Below, in pieces: positions 28,750 through 36,982 of a DNA stretch of 64,000 bases. The notes beneath the pieces are model-generated. The model was not told the origin of the DNA. It worked only from the letters and a program-made list of their open reading frames with translations, and did no database searches. This stretch comes from JACKHO01 sp041398745. GTDB taxonomy: Bacteria > Planctomycetota > Planctomycetia > Planctomycetales > Planctomycetaceae. The position numbers and the translations under genes are program-made. The stretch lies in the NCBI GenBank assembly GCA_041398745.1, contig JAWKUB010000015.1:10107-74106 (forward strand). Reading direction: 5' to 3'. Position 1 is the stretch's first letter; each line of letters starts with the position of its first letter.

Positions 28750-28927
28750 CTGACCACAAGGCAGGTCTTCTGGCTTCCGGATTGTCCTACTTGCCGCGCC
28801 TTCCCTCACAAGTCTGTGAAGTGGCCAGTGCGGCGTTCGTCCCCGGTTACAGCGGCGGGACCGCGACGGATTTGCACCGTCTTCCCTATTCTTCCACCAG
28901 GAACACCCTGGCAGACACCTCGGTCAG
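28750..28927 (-). promoter_or_regulatory. Cobalamin (B12) riboswitch
   Basis: Read on the minus strand, the segment has the conserved cobalamin-aptamer elements in order: a closing stem (CTGACC at 28927-28922 with GGTCAG at 28755-28750), AATAGGGAA, GGTGCAAATCCG, CCGCTGTAAC (B12 box region), GCCACT, and GGAAGCCAGAAGACCTGCC. The only gene downstream is the DUF1559 gene, whose start codon lies 150 bases on. I see no clear terminator between; a small AGTCTG/CAGACT stem at about 28740-28722 could be part of the switch. Normally such elements turn off B12 transport or synthesis genes or B12-independent isozymes. Confidence 0.88.
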
Positions 28928-29147
28928 ACAGAATGCTGACGCTGACTCAGCGAATTGTCAAGCAATCGCAAAATGTCCATCGGCCATTGAAAGGCCCGGT
29001 GCACAGACATTCCAAATCACTGTTCGTGTGGTTTGGAAACGGCCTCTGGACCAGGCAAGAGAATCACGAATGCATTGCCTGGGCATTCAGGCATCTTGCA
29101 GGGATACGTACTTGTGGCATCAACTTCACGTATTCTTTTACCCCAGT

Positions 29148-29190
29148 AAAAAAACACACGCCGCGAAGTAACGGATTACTTCGCGGCGTG
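29148..29190 (-). terminator. Intrinsic terminator of the EF-hand gene
   Basis: A perfect 15-bp stem (CACGCCGCGAAGTAA with its complement, 29157-29190) with a four-base loop, followed on the minus strand by seven T residues. It lies 37 bp after the stop of the EF-hand gene. Confidence 0.9.
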
Positions 29191-29226
29191 GTTCAATGAT
29201 GGGGGGATCATCAAGTATTGTGACGA

Positions 29227-30975
29227 CTATTCAGCGTCAGGTCGACGTGGGCGTTCACCTTCGGGCTGGCCTTCAGGACGTGGACGTCCTTCGCCGCCGG
29301 GCGGTCGACGTCCCTGCATGGCACGGAAGGCTTCGGCGAGTTCTTCTTTAGAAATCTTCTTGTCGCCGTTCGCGTCAATTCGACCGAAGTTCTCCCGCAT
29401 CCGTTCTGGAGCTTCTTCCTGGGAAATGAATCCGTCCTTGTCCTGATCCATGCGTCCGAATGCTTCGTCAGCAGAGAATGGTGGGCGAGGACGATCACCA
29501 TCGCGTGGGGGACCGCCTTCCGGGCGGCGCTCGCCATCACGCGGAGCCCCTTCAGGACGTGGTCGGTCGCCATCACGTGGAGGTCCTTCCGGACGTGGTC
29601 GGTCGCCATCACGTGGAGGTCCTTCCGGACGGCGTTCTCCGTCACGGGGAGCACCTTCAGGTCGAGGACGATCTCCGTCACGTGGTGGACGATAGCCGTT
29701 TCGACCTTCGCCAGCTTCAGGTCGCGGGCGGTCACCATCGCGCGGAGCGCCTTCGGGGCGAGGACCATCACCTTCGCGTGGGGGACGGAATCCGTCACGT
29801 GGAGGAGGACCGTCACCTTCCATTGGTGGACGTCCAGCGAATGGACCACGACCGAACCCTGGACCCTGACCGGGGCCAAAGCCTTGCGGAGGGCCACCCA
29901 TCAGCTCACGCATATCGAGTTGACCGTCATCGTTACGATCCAACTCGCCGAATGCTTCGGCGGCAGCGGCGAGTTCCTCGCGGCTGAGCTGACCGTCTTT
30001 GTTCTTGTCGAGAATCTGCATCAGTGCGGGGCCACGGAACATTGGGCCACCTTCACCTTCGCGCGGACCGCGAGGCGGGCCGGGAGGTCGTTCTCCCTCA
30101 CGTGGCGGACCGGGACGATCTCCCTCGCGCGGCGGTCCACCTTCTGGGCGGCGTTCGCCGTCGCGTGGAGCACCTTCTGGACGAGGACGGTCGCCATCAC
30201 GCGGTGGACCACCTTCAGGGCGGAATTCACGTGGAGGAGCACCGTCTTCGCGGACCGGACGAGCACCATCGCGTGGTGGGCCGGGAGGGCGTCCACCCTC
30301 AGGACGTCCTTCGCCTTGAGCAACAATTTCCAGGACCCGATCGATAGGCACTTCGTCGGTTCCGAGTTCATCGAACATCCGGCCCATACGTGCACGCATG
30401 GGTTCTGGAATTTCATCGCGAGACAGTTTGCCGTCGTTGTTGCGATCCATCCGTTTGACGAATTCTTCGCGACCACGTTCCATGCCGGCGCGGAACTGCT
30501 TGCCAATGTCTTCGGCAGTGAGTTCATCTTTGCCCGCAGCATCGAACATCCGGCCCATGCGTTCGCGAGCGTCTTCTGGAAGCTCGTCGCGGGTCAGCTT
30601 CCCGTCTTTGTTCTTGTCAAATCGCTCCATGATTTGTTCGGGACCAAACGGTGGACCACCGGGGCCACGTCCACCCGGCCCGCGACCACCTGGGCCACGT
30701 CCCGGACCGGGCTGAGCACTTGGAGCAGTTTGATCGGTCGACGCGGACTGGAATTCGTCCAGGGTGAGCACACCGTCTTCATTCTTGTCGCCAACGCGAA
30801 CCATGCGTTCAAAAAAGCGGGTCTGTTCCTCAGAGATTTCCGAGGCTTCGAGTTTACCATCCTTGTTGGTATCCAGTTTCGAGAACAGGTCGGCAGGTCC
30901 GCCTTCCTGTGCCCATGCAGCAGTTGTCATACCGAGGGCCGCCAGGCAGGCCGCTCCCCATCGAACGCGTTTCAT
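29227..30975 (-). CDS. Exported EF-hand calcium-binding protein with Pro/Arg/Gly-rich repeats
   Basis: 582 residues; ATG with AAAGGATGG upstream. Signal peptide ends at AWAQ (~23). Eight EF-hand loops are visible in pairs: DTNKDGKLEASE, DKNEDGVLTLDE, DKNKDGKLTRDE, DRNNDGKLSRDE, DKNKDGQLSREE, DRNDDGQLDMRE, DQDKDGFISQEE and DANGDKKISKEE. Between them lie low-complexity spacers: a GRGPGG run (~90-110), then two long repeats of PRDGDRPRPEGAPRDGERRPEGG type (~225-310 and ~395-510). These spacers are strongly charged and probably disordered. Likely a secreted or envelope Ca-binding matrix or scaffold protein. It is a single-gene transcription unit, divergent from the blaI operon, with its own terminator. 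Confidence 0.9.
   Translation of the reverse strand: MKRVRWGAACLAALGMTTAAWAQEGGPADLFSKLDTNKDGKLEASEISEEQTRFFERMVRVGDKNEDGVLTLDEFQSASTDQTAPSAQPGPGRGPGGRGPGGRGPGGPPFGPEQIMERFDKNKDGKLTRDELPEDARERMGRMFDAAGKDELTAEDIGKQFRAGMERGREEFVKRMDRNNDGKLSRDEIPEPMRARMGRMFDELGTDEVPIDRVLEIVAQGEGRPEGGRPPGPPRDGARPVREDGAPPREFRPEGGPPRDGDRPRPEGAPRDGERRPEGGPPREGDRPGPPREGERPPGPPRGPREGEGGPMFRGPALMQILDKNKDGQLSREELAAAAEAFGELDRNDDGQLDMRELMGGPPQGFGPGQGPGFGRGPFAGRPPMEGDGPPPRDGFRPPREGDGPRPEGAPRDGDRPRPEAGEGRNGYRPPRDGDRPRPEGAPRDGERRPEGPPRDGDRPRPEGPPRDGDRPRPEGAPRDGERRPEGGPPRDGDRPRPPFSADEAFGRMDQDKDGFISQEEAPERMRENFGRIDANGDKKISKEELAEAFRAMQGRRPPGGEGRPRPEGQPEGERPRRPDAE
29480..29880 (-). repeat. In-gene tandem repeat coding PRDGDRPRPEG-type units
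   Basis: Repeated units of about 33 bases (with a second block at about 30040-30320) encode the spacer repeats of the EF-hand protein. The near-identity of the units at DNA level suggests recent slippage or unequal exchange, so the repeat number probably varies between strains. Confidence 0.75.
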
Positions 30976-31179
30976 ATTTCCATCCTTTCAAGAAGTGGAT
31001 TGATTTCACATTGCAACCCGCGTTGGAGTTTTTCGCGGGCGATAAGAAATGAAACAGCCGGGATTCGGAATTGTTTCGCGACAATTGAATAAATTCTTTT
31101 GATGTCGCTGACAACCCTGCGCAACGTTAGTTGGCATCACGACACGGCCAGTCGAGCTGGAAAACTTTAGAAACTCTTC

Positions 31180-31227
31180 TTGACACTCTCCTACTGCGGT
31201 AGTAGCCTGCCTCTACTACTCAAGTAG
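31180..31227 (+). promoter_or_regulatory. Promoter and double BlaI-type operator of the blaI operon
   Basis: A -35 box TTGACA (31180-31185) is followed after 17 bp by TAGCCT (31203-31208, weak -10). Two perfect palindromes of the same form, CTAC-N4-GTAG, lie at 31191-31202 (in the promoter spacer) and 31216-31227 (around the expected start of transcription), centres 25 bp apart. This is where a BlaI dimer pair would repress, so the operon is probably autoregulated. Confidence 0.75.
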
Positions 31228-31253
31228 GAGTGCGTTCAAGGAGGTTTCTGAAT

Positions 31254-31643
31254 ATGAGTCGGCGGCATCATCTGGCGGAATTGCAACTCGCCATCATGCA
31301 GGTTTTGTGGGACCGGGGCGAAAGCACCGTGAGTGACGTCCGCGACGCGCTCAACGCGTCGCGTCCACTCGCGTACACCACGGTCGGTACCATGTTGTCG
31401 AAAATGGAAGCCAACGGGCAGGTCGCCCATCGCTCCGATGGGCGAGTCAACATTTATTACCCGCTGCTGGAACGAAACGAAGTCAGTCGCTCCATGTTGA
31501 CCGATTTGACCGAACGCCTATTTCGAGGCGATGTTAGTGATCTCCTCTGTACCCTGCTCGATGGTTGCGAGGTGAGCAGCGAGGAACTTCAGCGCCTGAA
31601 GCAAATCATTGCGGAACGACAGAAGGAGCAGGGTGATGCTTAA
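31254..31643 (+). CDS. BlaI/MecI family transcriptional repressor
   Basis: 129 residues from ATG 31254 (AAGGAGG upstream; a GTG at 31230 is in frame but lies in the operator). Winged-helix domain: LAELQLAIMQVLWDRGESTV, DVRDALNASRPLAYTTVGTMLSKMEANGQVAHRSDGRVNIYYP, followed by a C-terminal dimerisation helix (DLTERLFRGDVSDLLCTLL). In the family the protein is inactivated by cleavage when the partner BlaR1-type metalloprotease senses a signal. The stop overlaps the M56 gene start. In planctomycetes such pairs are not usually tied to beta-lactamase; here the third gene of the operon is a protease/thioredoxin fusion. Confidence 0.92.
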   Translation: MSRRHHLAELQLAIMQVLWDRGESTVSDVRDALNASRPLAYTTVGTMLSKMEANGQVAHRSDGRVNIYYPLLERNEVSRSMLTDLTERLFRGDVSDLLCTLLDGCEVSSEELQRLKQIIAERQKEQGDA

Positions 31644-33261
31644 TCTCGCCGATCCAGTTTGTCTCGGCATGTTGATGTGCACTTATCTGCTGCACTCGAC
31701 ACTGCTCATTTGCCTCGCGTGGCTGGCCTCACGCTGGATTCCCACCGGGACACGGCTCCGATCCGGACTGTGGAAGAGTGCGGTAGTGCTCCCTTTTATG
31801 ACAGTGGGGCTTCAATTGTTCGTCCCGGCGGATTTCAACTGGTTGAATGTGTCTTGGAAATCTTCAGCCAGTACCACGCAATCCCATGCGGAACTTGCAA
31901 CGGCAGAGGTGAGTCACGAACGCTCAGTACCAGCAATGGCGCTGCCCGTCGTCGACATCGCTCCTGCCTCGGTGAGTCATCAAGTTGATGTGAATTCCGA
32001 ATTGACCGAATTCGTCTCCCGTCCACCTGTTCCGCCATTGGCTGAAGTGCTGCCCAACCCTGATGAGGACTGGGGCATCACGGTGCGGCCAGCGCCTGCT
32101 GAGGTTATCACGGTCCTACCAGTTGACGAATTTGATTTGCCCGACATCGTGCCGGATCGTACTTCGGTGGGAGTCCTCCCGCTGGAAGCAGAGCAACCGG
32201 AGGTGATGACCAATAATGATTCACCGCAGAACACCATCACCACACTGTTCTTTTGGATGGGTTTGGCGGGGTTCGCTTCACTGCTTCTCGGTGCCTCGAA
32301 ATGTCTGTGGGATGCGTGGCGAATTGTTCGTGAAATCCGAAAGTCGACTCCTCTCGACAATTTGCAATTCGCAAATCAGTTGCGGCAACTGCGACAGAAG
32401 TACGGCATTCAACAGCACGTCGAATTGCGTTCCGCCTGCCAATGCACCGAGCCAGCCGCCTGCGGCATATGGAAGTGGACCATCCTTATTCCAGACGGCG
32501 TCGCCGAACAGCTTCCAACAGAACAAGCGAGAGCATTGCTCGCCCACGAACTCGCGCATCTCGTACGTCGCGACACGCTGTGGCTCTGGTTGGGCCGTGT
32601 TCTGCTTTGCTGTTTTCCATGGCAGCCACTGAACCGTCTGGCGTTCGGCAACTGGCGCTCTGACGAAGAGTTCCTCGCCGACGAATGGGCACTTCAACGC
32701 GGTGTGCAGCCACTCGCGTTGGCCAACTGTCTGACCAATGTGGCCCAGTGGCGACTGAATGGCCCAGCGTGCCCCGGCGTCCCCGCGTCGTCGGAGTCAC
32801 TCACAGCACGCGTGATGCGACTGTTGGATGGACAATCGCCACAGCATCAGTGGACGCGAGCCTGGAGAACGCAGGCCTTTGCTTTGCTCCTTGTCATTGC
32901 CGTTTACACGGGAGTCATCGCCAGTCCGCGATTTGTGTCGCTGCCAGACCTCAACCACGAGGTGCTCAATGCAGTTGCCGACCCACTCTCTGAATCAAGA
33001 TTCGACGAGCTTGAGGCGGAAATGCCGCCCTCATCCTTCGCCGAGCCGCATGAGTTCCTGCCTGCCGAACCAGAGGGAGCCAGCGAGTTGCAACTCGAAA
33101 TTGACGCCCTGACGAACGACCTCAACGTCGCCCTGGCCCTCATTTCAGATCAATATCAAGACCCCGAAGTGAGTCAGGTCGTGCAACGATTGCAGAATCG
33201 AATTGCCGCCCTTCAGTCACGCGTTCACAGTTTGGAATCATTTCCTCGGGAGACACCATGA
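31636..33261 (+). CDS. BlaR1-like M56 family membrane metallopeptidase
   Basis: 541 residues from ATG 31636 (AAGGAG upstream), overlapping the blaI stop. Two N-terminal transmembrane segments (~8-28, ~38-62), a ~140-residue periplasmic-type loop rich in Pro/Glu/Val, a third segment at about 200-222 (NTITTLFFWMGLAGFASLLL), then the zinc protease domain with the HELAH motif in ARALLAHELAHLVRRDTLWLW and the DEEFLADEWAL downstream acidic residues, a fourth segment (~425-445) and a coiled-coil-like C-terminus. Family role: signal-activated cleavage of BlaI. There is no penicillin-binding sensor domain at the C-terminus as in true BlaR1, so the signal is something else. Confidence 0.88.
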   Translation: MLNLADPVCLGMLMCTYLLHSTLLICLAWLASRWIPTGTRLRSGLWKSAVVLPFMTVGLQLFVPADFNWLNVSWKSSASTTQSHAELATAEVSHERSVPAMALPVVDIAPASVSHQVDVNSELTEFVSRPPVPPLAEVLPNPDEDWGITVRPAPAEVITVLPVDEFDLPDIVPDRTSVGVLPLEAEQPEVMTNNDSPQNTITTLFFWMGLAGFASLLLGASKCLWDAWRIVREIRKSTPLDNLQFANQLRQLRQKYGIQQHVELRSACQCTEPAACGIWKWTILIPDGVAEQLPTEQARALLAHELAHLVRRDTLWLWLGRVLLCCFPWQPLNRLAFGNWRSDEEFLADEWALQRGVQPLALANCLTNVAQWRLNGPACPGVPASSESLTARVMRLLDGQSPQHQWTRAWRTQAFALLLVIAVYTGVIASPRFVSLPDLNHEVLNAVADPLSESRFDELEAEMPPSSFAEPHEFLPAEPEGASELQLEIDALTNDLNVALALISDQYQDPEVSQVVQRLQNRIAALQSRVHSLESFPRETP

Positions 33262-33335
33262 TCCTGTTCTCCCTGATTCACCACACACAGTTCCCCCAAG
33301 GGATTCGCGGAACCATCAACCGGAAGGATTCAATC

Positions 33336-36300
33336 ATGAAACAACAACTCCCTCTGCTGGCATTTCTTTGGCTAACCCTTGCCAGCATGTCTTTTGCCCG
33401 CGCCGAAGATGCCCCGAACGCCAACGAGACGATTCCCGGAGTCAATAGTCCGTCCGCATTCTACCTGACGGATGACATTCAGTATTTCCCATCGGGACCA
33501 GAGTTTCAGCTGACGGGTGGAGTACCCGGTCGTGCGGTGACAGAGAATCCAGTATTGCCACCAGAAATTGTTGATCCAGCGACCTATGTCGCCGCGTTCG
33601 ACATCTTTCGCGTTCCCCTCGTTCACTGGGAAAAGGTGTGCCGCAATCAAGAGATAGTTCGTGACAAGAAAGTGACCGTGCTTTCCGGCGAGACAGGAAA
33701 GACGTTGAAGGGAGCGTTGCAGGAACACCCCGACACCCAAACGGTTGCCTCGCCGAAACTGGTTGTTCTCGAAGGGAGAGAAGGGACATTTCGGAGTGGT
33801 GGGGAAGTCACTCCATCTTCAAAGGATGGCGAGCCAACTACGGTGGGGCAACAAATTAAATTCAGGACAATTAGAGGAGACGACGGGAAGCTGAGAATTT
33901 CCGGACAAATCATTGACGCGCTGCCACTCACGCCCCCAGAGGAGGGAGAGTCGCCGGCGAAAGTCTCCGAGTTAAGCTTTCTCACGCACGCCGAGAGCGG
34001 TGACTGTGTCGTACTACACCTCAACTCAAGGCATAATTCAGAGTTTGCCACGGTCGCCTTGGTGAATGTCGAGGAAGTCACTCCTCGTCTGGATGTCGCA
34101 GTCACCAACGATCCTCCTCCCCGCAGACGAAACTCACGTGGACTGGCCGATAGCCCTTTCACCGCAGTCCCTGAGAAGTCACCACAGCCTGCCGACCCAT
34201 TCGCTCCAGCACCTGCCGATGACGATCCATTCTCGCCTGCACCTACGGAAACTTTGCCGCCCAAGCGTCAACAGCCAACCAGTGGCGGGGCGACGCTCAT
34301 TCCGAACCATCGTCCCGGAGACGGCGGCAATCCACAACTGCTCGATCCCTTTGTAGCCCAACAGCCGCAGCCTGCGCCGCAAGCTGTTCCACCAGGGGCT
34401 TTCACAGACGACAGCGTGCTGTCCCCTCTCCCCAGTCCTGTACCCTCCGGCGGGAATGTTGCTCTCCCACAATACCGTTTGGTGCCGCAGCCAGGCCATT
34501 CCAACATCAACACCATTACCGGACGTGCGATTGAACTGACGGACGAAACGAAAGAACTGTCAGTGGCCCCTCGTCAGTCGATTATCGTCTCACACAAGAA
34601 TCGTATTACTGCAGTCGATGGGTTTAACGACACAATTCTGAAAGTAACCCCGGTTTCACCGAACCACCTGCGCCTGCAGGGGGAGCAGGAAGGGCTCACG
34701 CAGCTGACGATTTCGGATGAAAAGGGGCAATCAAAAACCATCACGATTTCTGTCCAACGCGACGTGAGTGACATCGAGCAACTCATCCAACGATTCTGGC
34801 CTTCGGCCGATGTGACGGTCGTTCCCATCGACTCAGCAATTCTGCTGCGAGGCACCGCGGAGAATGAAGAAGACATTCAGGAAATTGCGGAAGTGGTTGA
34901 GGTGAAGGCGACGGCAGTCATCAACCAGTTGCGAGTGGGACCGTCGCGCGACTTGAACCGAGCGTTGAACCAGAATATCGACCTGCATTTACCCAACAGC
35001 ACCTTGCGTGACGCAGTGCAAATTGTTTCATCAGAAGTGGGTGTCAACGTTGTTCTGGATTCCAAGTCATTCGAGAAGGCTAAACGCCGCATGGACGAAC
35101 CCGTCGAACTGGTCGTGTCCGGAATAAGCCTTCGCTCCGTTCTGAAACTCCTGGCAGATGCACATGACTTCACGTGGAACATTGAGGGTGACGTCATCAT
35201 GATTCGGGCCGTGCCGGTCGGGCAAACGCTCGATCGGGAAATGTCGGCGCTCGACGAACTCCAGATTCCAACCGAGTCGACTCCAGACTTAGACCTGCCG
35301 GAACCGACGTCCAGCTCCGTGATACCTCCCGGCTACCGCGTTGTCACACTGCCCTGTAACCAGGAAAACCTCGATGGAGTTGAACTTGGCAGGTACGTTG
35401 ATATCGACTGGAAGGAGATTGAATGGAACGATCCCTCCGAACCGATTGGCATCGGCCCTGTAACGAACGTGAGGGTGTTCGCCTTCGACGATAAGACAGA
35501 TCAAAGCGGGGCTAATCCCTTACACATTTCCATACTGGTTACTCCAGAACAAGCGATGCAAATTCGCAGCGCATTAGCGGCAGACGCACAGCCCTGGCTG
35601 ACGCTCTCTTCCAACGAGGAAATGGAGCAGCATTTGTTGACGGATTCGGAAGCTTCCAATGCGAAGAACGGTTCAGGCGAAGAGAGTCGGAGCAGTCTAC
35701 GTGCCGACATCCGCGCCCTGCATGACGACGTGCGGGAACTCATCAAACTTCTGAAAGAACAAAAGTCTCCGCCACCAGCCCCCAAGGAGGAAATGACAGA
35801 AGTTCTCCCCGCCGATGGCAGCCCGGTTGTGCTCTACTTCCGCGCCAGCTGGTGCGGCCCCTGTCAGGTCATGGAGAAAACAATTCGTGAATTTCCAGAC
35901 TCCGACATTCCACTGGTCGTCATCGACATCGACGAACGACCGGAACTCGCGCAGCGATTCCACATCGACCGCATCCCGACGATGATTCGAGTATTCGAAG
36001 GGATGGAGACCGCTCGCGAGTCAGGTGTGGTGACTCGCGAGCGATTGGAATCGCTGCTCAGTCGGCGCGAGAGAACGGCTGAGTTACCGTCTGCGGCAAT
36101 CATCCGTATTACGACTGATGACGGAAGTCCCGAGATTGGTAGCGGCTTCTTCGTTCGTGACAACTTGAACCATATTCGCATTGTCACGGCAGCCCACCTG
36201 CTGCGGAATGCGAGCGAAGACGGTGAAATTCGGGTTTCCGTGCCGGGATGCCATACGCTGTTTTCCGCACGTACCTTGAAGCAAGATGTTGATACCGACG

Positions 36301-36959
36301 TGGCGATTCTCGACTCAGTCGACGGTTTCGACTTGGAAAAACTCGTGAGACCAGTTCCGTGGAGGAACTCACCGATTGAGGTTGGCGAGAAAGTCTCGGT
36401 CCTAGGGTACTCGGTACAGGATTCCGGTAACCTGGCCTCGGCCCAGTTGCTCTCGGGACAGGTGAAGAGCATCGACAGGTATGAAGGCCCTGCCAACTTT
36501 GAAATTGCGGACATGGAAGCCATTCAGGGAATGTCAGGATCGATGGTGCTGGACTCCCAGGGAAGGCTATGTGGAGTCGTAGTGGCCGTTGACAGGGAAG
36601 ACCACTGCACGGTTTGCCATGCGGCATCGGTCATCGACCGCACTGTTGATCCGCCTTCTTACGCCGTGACTGGTCTCACCGAGTTTGAAGTTCTCGAAAA
36701 AGACTCCCCGCTAATTGAAGGGAAGAGTTTTCGTGGCGGACTGCGCATCAGGCATGTTAAGCCGCATAGCCCTGCCGATAAGGCTGGGATCAGGGTGGGA
36801 GATATTCTGGTCGGTCTGGACGTTCACGAAATCGCGTCGCTTAAGTCTCTCAACTGGAGTGTTCGGCACAGCAAACGGGACGTTGAAGGGCGACTGAAGT
36901 TCTATGTTGTTCGGGACGGAGAACTCGTATTCGGCCATTTGAATCTCCCACCCATTTGA
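33336..36959 (+). CDS. Multidomain secretin-like / thioredoxin / trypsin-like protease / PDZ protein
   Basis: 1207 residues from ATG 33336 (GGAAGGA upstream, directly before the signal peptide); the frame is open from 33258, where ATGA overlaps the M56 stop. Order seen: signal peptide; ~120-250 secretin-beta-domain-like stretch (TVASPKLVVLEGREGTF); Pro-rich linker; ~395-535 CpaC/RcpA-type N-terminal plus BON-like region (SVAPRQSIIVSHKNRI, ITISVQRDVSDIEQLI); ~545-640 STN-like domain (LPNSTLRDAVQIVSSEVGVNVV); ~815-910 thioredoxin (SWCGPC, active Cys 840/843); ~930-1110 trypsin-like protease with His954, Asp988 and Ser1067 (GMSGS); ~1125-1205 PDZ. Probably an envelope quality-control or signalling protein controlled by BlaI. 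Confidence 0.85.
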   Translation: MKQQLPLLAFLWLTLASMSFARAEDAPNANETIPGVNSPSAFYLTDDIQYFPSGPEFQLTGGVPGRAVTENPVLPPEIVDPATYVAAFDIFRVPLVHWEKVCRNQEIVRDKKVTVLSGETGKTLKGALQEHPDTQTVASPKLVVLEGREGTFRSGGEVTPSSKDGEPTTVGQQIKFRTIRGDDGKLRISGQIIDALPLTPPEEGESPAKVSELSFLTHAESGDCVVLHLNSRHNSEFATVALVNVEEVTPRLDVAVTNDPPPRRRNSRGLADSPFTAVPEKSPQPADPFAPAPADDDPFSPAPTETLPPKRQQPTSGGATLIPNHRPGDGGNPQLLDPFVAQQPQPAPQAVPPGAFTDDSVLSPLPSPVPSGGNVALPQYRLVPQPGHSNINTITGRAIELTDETKELSVAPRQSIIVSHKNRITAVDGFNDTILKVTPVSPNHLRLQGEQEGLTQLTISDEKGQSKTITISVQRDVSDIEQLIQRFWPSADVTVVPIDSAILLRGTAENEEDIQEIAEVVEVKATAVINQLRVGPSRDLNRALNQNIDLHLPNSTLRDAVQIVSSEVGVNVVLDSKSFEKAKRRMDEPVELVVSGISLRSVLKLLADAHDFTWNIEGDVIMIRAVPVGQTLDREMSALDELQIPTESTPDLDLPEPTSSSVIPPGYRVVTLPCNQENLDGVELGRYVDIDWKEIEWNDPSEPIGIGPVTNVRVFAFDDKTDQSGANPLHISILVTPEQAMQIRSALAADAQPWLTLSSNEEMEQHLLTDSEASNAKNGSGEESRSSLRADIRALHDDVRELIKLLKEQKSPPPAPKEEMTEVLPADGSPVVLYFRASWCGPCQVMEKTIREFPDSDIPLVVIDIDERPELAQRFHIDRIPTMIRVFEGMETARESGVVTRERLESLLSRRERTAELPSAAIIRITTDDGSPEIGSGFFVRDNLNHIRIVTAAHLLRNASEDGEIRVSVPGCHTLFSARTLKQDVDTDVAILDSVDGFDLEKLVRPVPWRNSPIEVGEKVSVLGYSVQDSGNLASAQLLSGQVKSIDRYEGPANFEIADMEAIQGMSGSMVLDSQGRLCGVVVAVDREDHCTVCHAASVIDRTVDPPSYAVTGLTEFEVLEKDSPLIEGKSFRGGLRIRHVKPHSPADKAGIRVGDILVGLDVHEIASLKSLNWSVRHSKRDVEGRLKFYVVRDGELVFGHLNLPPI

Positions 36960-36982
36960 GCTGTCTCGGGATATCAGTCGAG

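Noticed and set aside
29480..30320. CRISPR array
   Set aside because: The repeats are in frame, contiguous and code for Pro/Arg/Gly units; there are no unique spacers.
29884..31092. 402-codon plus-strand ORF opposite the EF-hand gene
   Set aside because: It is antisense to clear EF-hand repeats; its length comes from the GC-rich repeats.
31254..33261. A beta-lactam resistance system
   Set aside because: BlaI and M56 are present, but there is no beta-lactamase gene and no penicillin-binding sensor domain.
33336..36959. A true outer-membrane secretin
   Set aside because: Only N-terminal, secretin-like segments are visible; the C-terminal half is thioredoxin, protease and PDZ, with no pore-forming end.
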